A stretch of DNA of 64,000 bases from Pedobacter fastidiosus (GTDB lineage: Bacteria > Bacteroidota > Bacteroidia > Sphingobacteriales > Sphingobacteriaceae): contig NZ_JACRYL010000015.1 of the NCBI RefSeq assembly GCF_014306625.1, positions 64,705 through 128,704 on the forward strand, read 5' to 3'. Below are positions 60,252 to 64,000 of the stretch, piece after piece. Made by a program: the position numbers and the translations under genes. The notes below the pieces were generated by a model. The model ran no database searches. It worked only from the letters and a program-made list of their open reading frames with translations, and was not told the origin of the DNA. How positions within the stretch are numbered: the first letter of the stretch is position 1; every line of letters begins with the position of its first letter.

Positions 60252-61484
60252 TTAAAGTTTACCGTAAACTGCGTATGCAATAACAAAAGCGAATACTGCG
60301 GCAATTAATCCAAACATGAAAATATTGTAGGCCAAACGAATTAATTTATACTTTCTCCCTAAAACCACACCTTGAGAATAAACATCGGTAATTAATGTTC
60401 CGTAAAGAAAATCGTTGTCATTCATTACCTTAATCATTCCTTCGGTATAACTTGGCAAGCTCATTTTATAAAAATTACCGAAGAAAAGTAAATTAACTTT
60501 CTTATTATCCATATCTTCTTGTGTAAACTCTCCTTTTGGAATTGATGGACGGGTTGATAAAATAGATACCACCACGCAGGTTAAACTCACCATTAAGAGG
60601 ATAAAAGTTGGAATAATTAGGTTTCCATGATCTTCTAAACGCCTTAATAGTAAACTCACAATTAAGGAAAGCATAATGGAATTTACAGTAATTAAAATGT
60701 GCGCCTTATTATCGGCCATATCGCTTAATCGCTGATTATTGGCAGATGTAATTCTGAACATCGTTTCAATTCCTTTGTCGGGTCTACTGTCTTTATCCTT
60801 TTTCTTACCCTTTTTAACAACCTCTGGAGCAAAGTTTTTAGGCTCTTCTATTTCCGTAGCAATTACTTCTTGAACTGTTAATTTACTTTTAAGCTTCTCG
60901 ATATTTTTCTGTTTTTGATCGTTCAGCAATAAGTTGGCATAATCGGTATGGTAATGATGGGATTCCATAAACTGAATATCTCTTTTGCGCCATTCTTTTT
61001 TATTGATGTCTTTTTTGTAAATCAGCTCTACTTCTTTGTGCATCAACTTACCCTTATCCCTAAAATCGACTAATCCTAAATGAAAAAGATCCGCATCGCA
61101 TAAAATTTTATCCAATTCAGTATTCGGATTTTGAGGAATTTTAGTGCTTAAAATTGCTTCAGATACACTTTTCCTAACTTCTTCCTTAACCTTATGTTTT
61201 TCTAAATATAAATCTGCAAGCTCAGCACCTTTGGTTTCATGATTAAGGGCATCTTCAAAATATCCTGTATCGTGAAAATAAGCTGCAACTGTAACAATAA
61301 AAAAATCTTCCTCGCTTAATTGATAGTGATTAGCAATTTGCTGTGCTGCATTTACAACTTCCTTAGTGTGTTTATAATTGTGGTAAACTAATCGAGGATC
61401 GCTATGGGTATCGAAGTATTTGCTAACGTGTTGCTCAACATCTTCTTGGAGTTGCTTATAATTCATGAGCATGTATTTTGACAA
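60252..61484 (-). CDS. HD-phosphohydrolase fused to Pycsar-type (PycTM) membrane effector domain
   Basis: A 410-aa inner-membrane protein. Residues 1-190 are an HD domain with His39 (YKHT), HD71-72 (AAYFHDTGYFED) and Asp130/Asp132 (CDADLF) in order, so it should hydrolyse a phosphate ester, perhaps a nucleotide signal. A basic linker (225-232) follows. Residues 240-410 match PycTM/DUF5706: NQRLSDMADNKAHILITVNS, two membrane helices (261-308), a soluble loop with KVNLLFFGNFYKM, and a last helix (383-405). The ATG at 61466 could also be the start. First gene of a four-gene operon with ppk1. Confidence 0.85.
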   Translation of the reverse strand: MSKYMLMNYKQLQEDVEQHVSKYFDTHSDPRLVYHNYKHTKEVVNAAQQIANHYQLSEEDFFIVTVAAYFHDTGYFEDALNHETKGAELADLYLEKHKVKEEVRKSVSEAILSTKIPQNPNTELDKILCDADLFHLGLVDFRDKGKLMHKEVELIYKKDINKKEWRKRDIQFMESHHYHTDYANLLLNDQKQKNIEKLKSKLTVQEVIATEIEEPKNFAPEVVKKGKKKDKDSRPDKGIETMFRITSANNQRLSDMADNKAHILITVNSIMLSLIVSLLLRRLEDHGNLIIPTFILLMVSLTCVVVSILSTRPSIPKGEFTQEDMDNKKVNLLFFGNFYKMSLPSYTEGMIKVMNDNDFLYGTLITDVYSQGVVLGRKYKLIRLAYNIFMFGLIAAVFAFVIAYAVYGKL

Positions 61485-61882
61485 TGGTTTTAGTTAAAGG
61501 GATTGGTATCATTTAAATCTGTATATAATTTATATAACGAGGATAAAATTACGCTAATTTTCACAAAAAAAACACGTGGTAGTGCTATCAGTAATAATGC
61601 CAGTATTATTTTACAATATGGTTATTTGTTTACGTTTATAATGAGGCATTTATTAATTTTAATTGTTTTTAGAAGCAATCTGATTTTGGCTAGATTTGCG
61701 TATTTCTCCTAAACAATGAATTGATTAATAGGTTTAAACAAGTATTAATTAAATCTCATTTTGCAATTAATCGACTGAAAATGAGATTATATTTATTTTT
61801 TTCGATTTTTAGAGAAAATCTTTTTCCTAAATTGAATGCAAATTTGTAACATTGCACTCGCAAAAAACATATGTTTTTTCCG
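61485..61882. other. AT-rich intergenic region before the tRNA
   Basis: About 400 bases with no gene I can support. A 69-codon plus frame at 61503-61712 has no family and looks non-coding. TAACATTG at about 61849 resembles the -7 consensus with one mismatch and may be the tRNA promoter, but I cannot see a good -33 element. Confidence 0.4.
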
Positions 61883-61956
61883 GGGCCTATAGCTCAGTTG
61901 GTTAGAGTAGAAGACTCATAATCTTTTGGTCGCTGGTTCGAGCCCAGCTGGGCCCA
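61883..61956 (+). tRNA. tRNA with CAT anticodon, probably tRNA-Ile2 (lysidine type)
   Basis: Complete cloverleaf: acceptor GGGCCTA with TGGGCCC (61949-61955), D-arm GCTC/GAGT, anticodon arm GAAGA-CTCATAA-TCTTT, T-arm GCTGG-TTCGAGC-CCAGC, discriminator A at 61956. The CAT anticodon alone would read Met. The base pairs C4-G69 and C5-G68 and the TTGGTCGCTGGTTC part are like E. coli tRNA-Ile2, where TilS changes C34 to lysidine to read AUA. So isoleucine is more likely than methionine. It is followed by an encoded CA and then a terminator. Confidence 0.88.
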
Positions 61957-61969
61957 CAAACAAAAATCA

Positions 61970-61999
61970 CCTCTTGAGATATCCTCAAGGGGTTTTTTT
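61970..61999 (+). terminator. Terminator after the tRNA
   Basis: A 9-bp stem (CCTCTTGAG at 61970-61978 with CTCAAGGGG at 61984-61992, one G-T pair) is followed by seven T. It ends the tRNA transcript. Confidence 0.82.
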
Positions 62000-62104
62000 A
62001 TACCTCTACAGTGCCAAAAACGGCCTTTAAAGATACTTGATCTTAAATCCCCATTAAGTTCAAGCGTTAGGTTCAGCAGCTTTTTTTGCTTAATTTAGTT
62101 CATC

Positions 62105-62126
62105 TCGCTTAATAAATACTTACAAA
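62105..62126. repeat. Direct repeat copy 1 before the integrase
   Basis: TCGCTTAATAAATACTTACA plus AA, identical to a second copy at 62146-62167. The period is 41 bp, close to four helical turns, as for arm-type integrase sites or operators read from one DNA face. Confidence 0.75.
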
Positions 62127-62145
62127 TTTTTGAAAGATTAGGGAT

Positions 62146-62167
62146 TCGCTTAATAAATACTTACAAA
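62146..62167. repeat. Direct repeat copy 2 before the integrase
   Basis: Second copy of the 22-bp repeat, ending 12 bases before the integrase ATG. It may therefore overlap the promoter or leader of the gene, suggesting that the integrase regulates itself. A partial GCTTAATTTAG match lies further upstream near 62090. Confidence 0.75.
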
Positions 62168-62179
62168 AAAACTAGCATA

Positions 62180-63454
62180 ATGATAACAATTTCTGCAACC
62201 ATATTAGCTGCAAATCAAAAGAAAGACGGCACCTGGAATGTTAAGATTAGGATATGGCATAATGGGAAACCAGCCTATATTGACACGAACCACTTTGTCG
62301 TGGAAAAGCAACTTAGCAGAAGGAAAGATAGTAAAACACTAATACTAAAGGATACATTTATTATTGACAGAATTGCACCACAATTAAAAAACTATCGTGA
62401 TTGGGTTAGTACAAATAATGAACTTCTATCAGCTTTAAATGCAAAACAGGTAAAAGAGAGGCTGTTGGAAATCGATACGCCTCGAGAAGAAATTGTTATT
62501 GATTTTTTAAAATTCTGTAACGAGTTCCTAACGAAAAAACTAGCCACACCAAAAGCAAGTAGTGCAAAAACCTTAATCACTGTCAGAAATAGTCTTATTG
62601 ATTATTTTAAAACACCGATCATTCCAATTATTGAAATAAACTATAATTTCCTTAAAAAATATGAAGAATTTCTTCGTAGCAGTAGAGAGCTCACTAGAAA
62701 TAACCATGGTGGAAAATCAATAACCTATACTCAAAAAGGCTTATCAGATGCAGGATTGCACAATCATATGCGGGATCTACGACTATTGTTTAACGAAGCT
62801 CGAAACCAGTACAATGATGAAGACTTAGGTATATTAAAGATTCCTCACTATCCTTTCAAAAAATATAAGGTGGGTACTCCCCCAATCACCCAGCATAGGG
62901 ATAGACCTGTGCACGAAATTATCAAGATAAGAGATTGCAATGTTCAACTTGACTCAAGAGCAGAATTAGCACGCGATTTATGTATGCTATCAATATATCT
63001 TCTCGGTATGAATGCGGCAGACCTATATGAGCTTAAGCCATTTACCTCAGCAAAGAGGATAAATTACAACAGGGCAAAAACCAGAGGAAAAAGGAAAGAC
63101 AATGCCTTCTTCAGTGTGAAAGTAATCAAGGAAGCCATACCTCTTTTAAAAAAATACGCGGGAAAATTAAATGTCCGCTACGCCAATACCGGAAGCTTAA
63201 ATGCTGCCCTCGATAAGGGGCTAAAAACAGTAAGCGAAATAACTGGCATAACAGATATTGACTTTTATGATATGAGGCACTGTATCGGAACCTGGGCAAG
63301 ACGGAAATGTGGTTATAGCAAGGATGATGTCGCTGAAGCCTTGAATCAGACCGACAGAACCGTTACAGATATATACATCGCTCAGGACTGGAGCCTGATA
63401 GACAGAATACAAGAAGATATTATAGCACTACTTAAAAACCCAAATTCAAATTAG
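62180..63454 (+). CDS. Tyrosine recombinase / integrase (Bacteroidota type)
   Basis: A 424-aa site-specific recombinase. The N-terminal arm-binding and SAM-like parts (1-240) are followed by the catalytic domain: LGMNAADLYEL (264-274), RAKTRGKRKD (298-307), DFYDMRHCIGTW (361-372), and nucleophile Tyr399 in TDIYIAQDW. At the usual first Arg there is Asn268, and the first His of HxxR is Tyr363; such changes are known from Bacteroidota integrases such as IntDOT-type enzymes. It is 223 bases after a tRNA gene and points away from it, typical of an integrated element using the tRNA as its site. Confidence 0.92.
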   Translation: MITISATILAANQKKDGTWNVKIRIWHNGKPAYIDTNHFVVEKQLSRRKDSKTLILKDTFIIDRIAPQLKNYRDWVSTNNELLSALNAKQVKERLLEIDTPREEIVIDFLKFCNEFLTKKLATPKASSAKTLITVRNSLIDYFKTPIIPIIEINYNFLKKYEEFLRSSRELTRNNHGGKSITYTQKGLSDAGLHNHMRDLRLLFNEARNQYNDEDLGILKIPHYPFKKYKVGTPPITQHRDRPVHEIIKIRDCNVQLDSRAELARDLCMLSIYLLGMNAADLYELKPFTSAKRINYNRAKTRGKRKDNAFFSVKVIKEAIPLLKKYAGKLNVRYANTGSLNAALDKGLKTVSEITGITDIDFYDMRHCIGTWARRKCGYSKDDVAEALNQTDRTVTDIYIAQDWSLIDRIQEDIIALLKNPNSN

Positions 63455-63817
63455 GAGTTTAGTCCTTAAATTTGATTATCCGACTACAAATTCGAATCAA
63501 TGAGTTATCTTATTTTAGTTTAAATTGCTTTTCAGCTAAAAAACTTAAAACAAACTGTTTTTCACCTGTGTAAGGAAAAGAAATCCTAGCTCGTATGCGT
63601 ACATAAGAACTAATATGTCTCCTACATTTTTCTCACGTATATATTTTACTGAGGGAGCATTTTTTTTGAGGGTTTTTCGGGGAAGGACTGATGAGAGCTG
63701 ATAAGCATGCGGCTGGTTGTTTAAAGTTCTTTGATGATGAAAGACAAAAAAAGCCATAATTTGACTTTGCAGTCTGGAGAAGGGTATATATTCTAAATAA
63801 AAATAAAAACGGTCACA
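63455..63817. other. Gene-free stretch after the integrase
   Basis: About 360 bases. A 70-codon minus frame (63545-63757) has no family and unusual composition; I do not support it as a gene. No hairpin terminator or repeat was clear. Confidence 0.35.
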
Positions 63818-64000
63818 TTATATAAAATGTTTTTTAAGCTTAATCGCAATGTTCACTATGAAAATTTCCCCAGGTTGAATGCTGAAATTGAATGAAAAAT
63901 CAGATCCATAAGCGCTACTCAGTCTCTCTTTAACATTATTCAGTCCACTATTTGTTTTTGGTATGCTCAGTGGTAAACACCAATTTTGAGGTCATATCTC
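63818..64000 (-). pseudogene. 3' end of a LytS-type histidine kinase gene, frameshifted
   Basis: On the minus strand, the frame ending at 63818 reads SGLNNVKERLSSAYG, then SDFSFNFSIQPGEIFIVNIA and IKLKKHFI. This is the characteristic end of LytS/His_kinase-type ATPase domains (SGxGLxNxxxRL...). Upstream, the matching part (MTSKLVFTTEHTKN) lies in another frame, and the SGLNN frame hits a stop at 63992-63994. The join is at an A-rich run (about 63945-63955), so one inserted A would explain it. Either a decayed gene or a sequence error. The window ends here. Confidence 0.5.

Noticed and set aside
53658..61484. Calling the ppk1 operon a proven anti-phage (Pycsar) system
   Set aside because: No pyrimidine cyclase gene is in the window, and ppk1 is a housekeeping-type gene. 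Only the effector-like domain supports defence.
53658..61484. Pho-box control of the ppk1 operon
   Set aside because: I looked at the region before 61484 and found no clear direct repeats like those bound by PhoB.
61503..61712. 69-codon plus frame before the tRNA
   Set aside because: Low-complexity AT-rich DNA, no recognisable domain, and no coding-like amino acid pattern.
63545..63757. 70-codon minus frame after the integrase
   Set aside because: No family or start context; it ends far from any terminator and its composition is not protein-like.

Overview
The window looks like chromosomal DNA of a Bacteroidota species, most likely a Pedobacter-like member of the Sphingobacteriaceae. The reasons are: AT-rich DNA; a type B type IX secretion (CHU_C) tail next to a PorP/SprF-type protein; a SusC/SusD pair with FecR and an ECF sigma factor; GIN-domain, DUF5723 and PycTM-type families; and a TAnnTTTG -7 element in front of rpmH. 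These are readings of the sequence and family knowledge; no database search was run.

Left part (1-18960), mainly housekeeping: 3' part of lysS, a stress-type flavin-binding protein, a small membrane/TPR-like protein, a thioredoxin-like protein, ung with a coupled hydrolase, an Lrp/AsnC regulator, an mntR-mntH pair in which the transporter carries a C-terminal UspA domain, smpB (TTG start), pcm, priA-DUF423, two envelope proteins, and the minus-strand genes rpmH-rnpA-yidD and tsaB. The 52-codon rpmH (18802-18960) and 46-codon tatA (31875-32015) are short genes that are easy to miss.

18961-20497 has no gene. It holds a nested array of palindromic repeats: three modules of about 216-398 bp, each bounded by inverted 15-bp hairpins.

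Middle part (20498-36310): a LiaF-like/DUF4288/LytS/LytT envelope-sensing module, a ChaN-like protein, mscL, rpoN, a PorP-like protein with a giant PKD/CHU_C protein, an HD hydrolase with an orphan tatA, a TetR-like/ABC1-kinase pair, a single-domain response regulator and a GIN-domain protein.

36381-48883 is a minus-strand block: ECF sigma, FecR, SusC, SusD, a degenerate Mx1-type metallopeptidase lipoprotein, a TlpA-type thioredoxin, a subtilase and a double-domain aspartic protease with PDZ. It looks like a SusCD locus for peptides or protein rather than glycans.

49098-61484: an LTA-synthase-like phosphotransferase, a GAF protein, then a tight minus-strand run of HD-PycTM fusion, ppk1, a phytase/SdiA-regulated-like propeller lipoprotein, and a 1201-residue phosphoesterase/kinase-like/Omp85-barrel fusion. 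This phosphoryl-transfer operon with a Pycsar-type membrane effector but no cyclase is the most interesting system in the window.

The right edge (61883-64000) has a CAT-anticodon tRNA with tRNA-Ile2 features, a tyrosine recombinase preceded by two 22-bp direct repeats 41 bp apart, and a frameshifted remnant of a LytS-type kinase. It looks like the edge of an integrated element that continues beyond the window.
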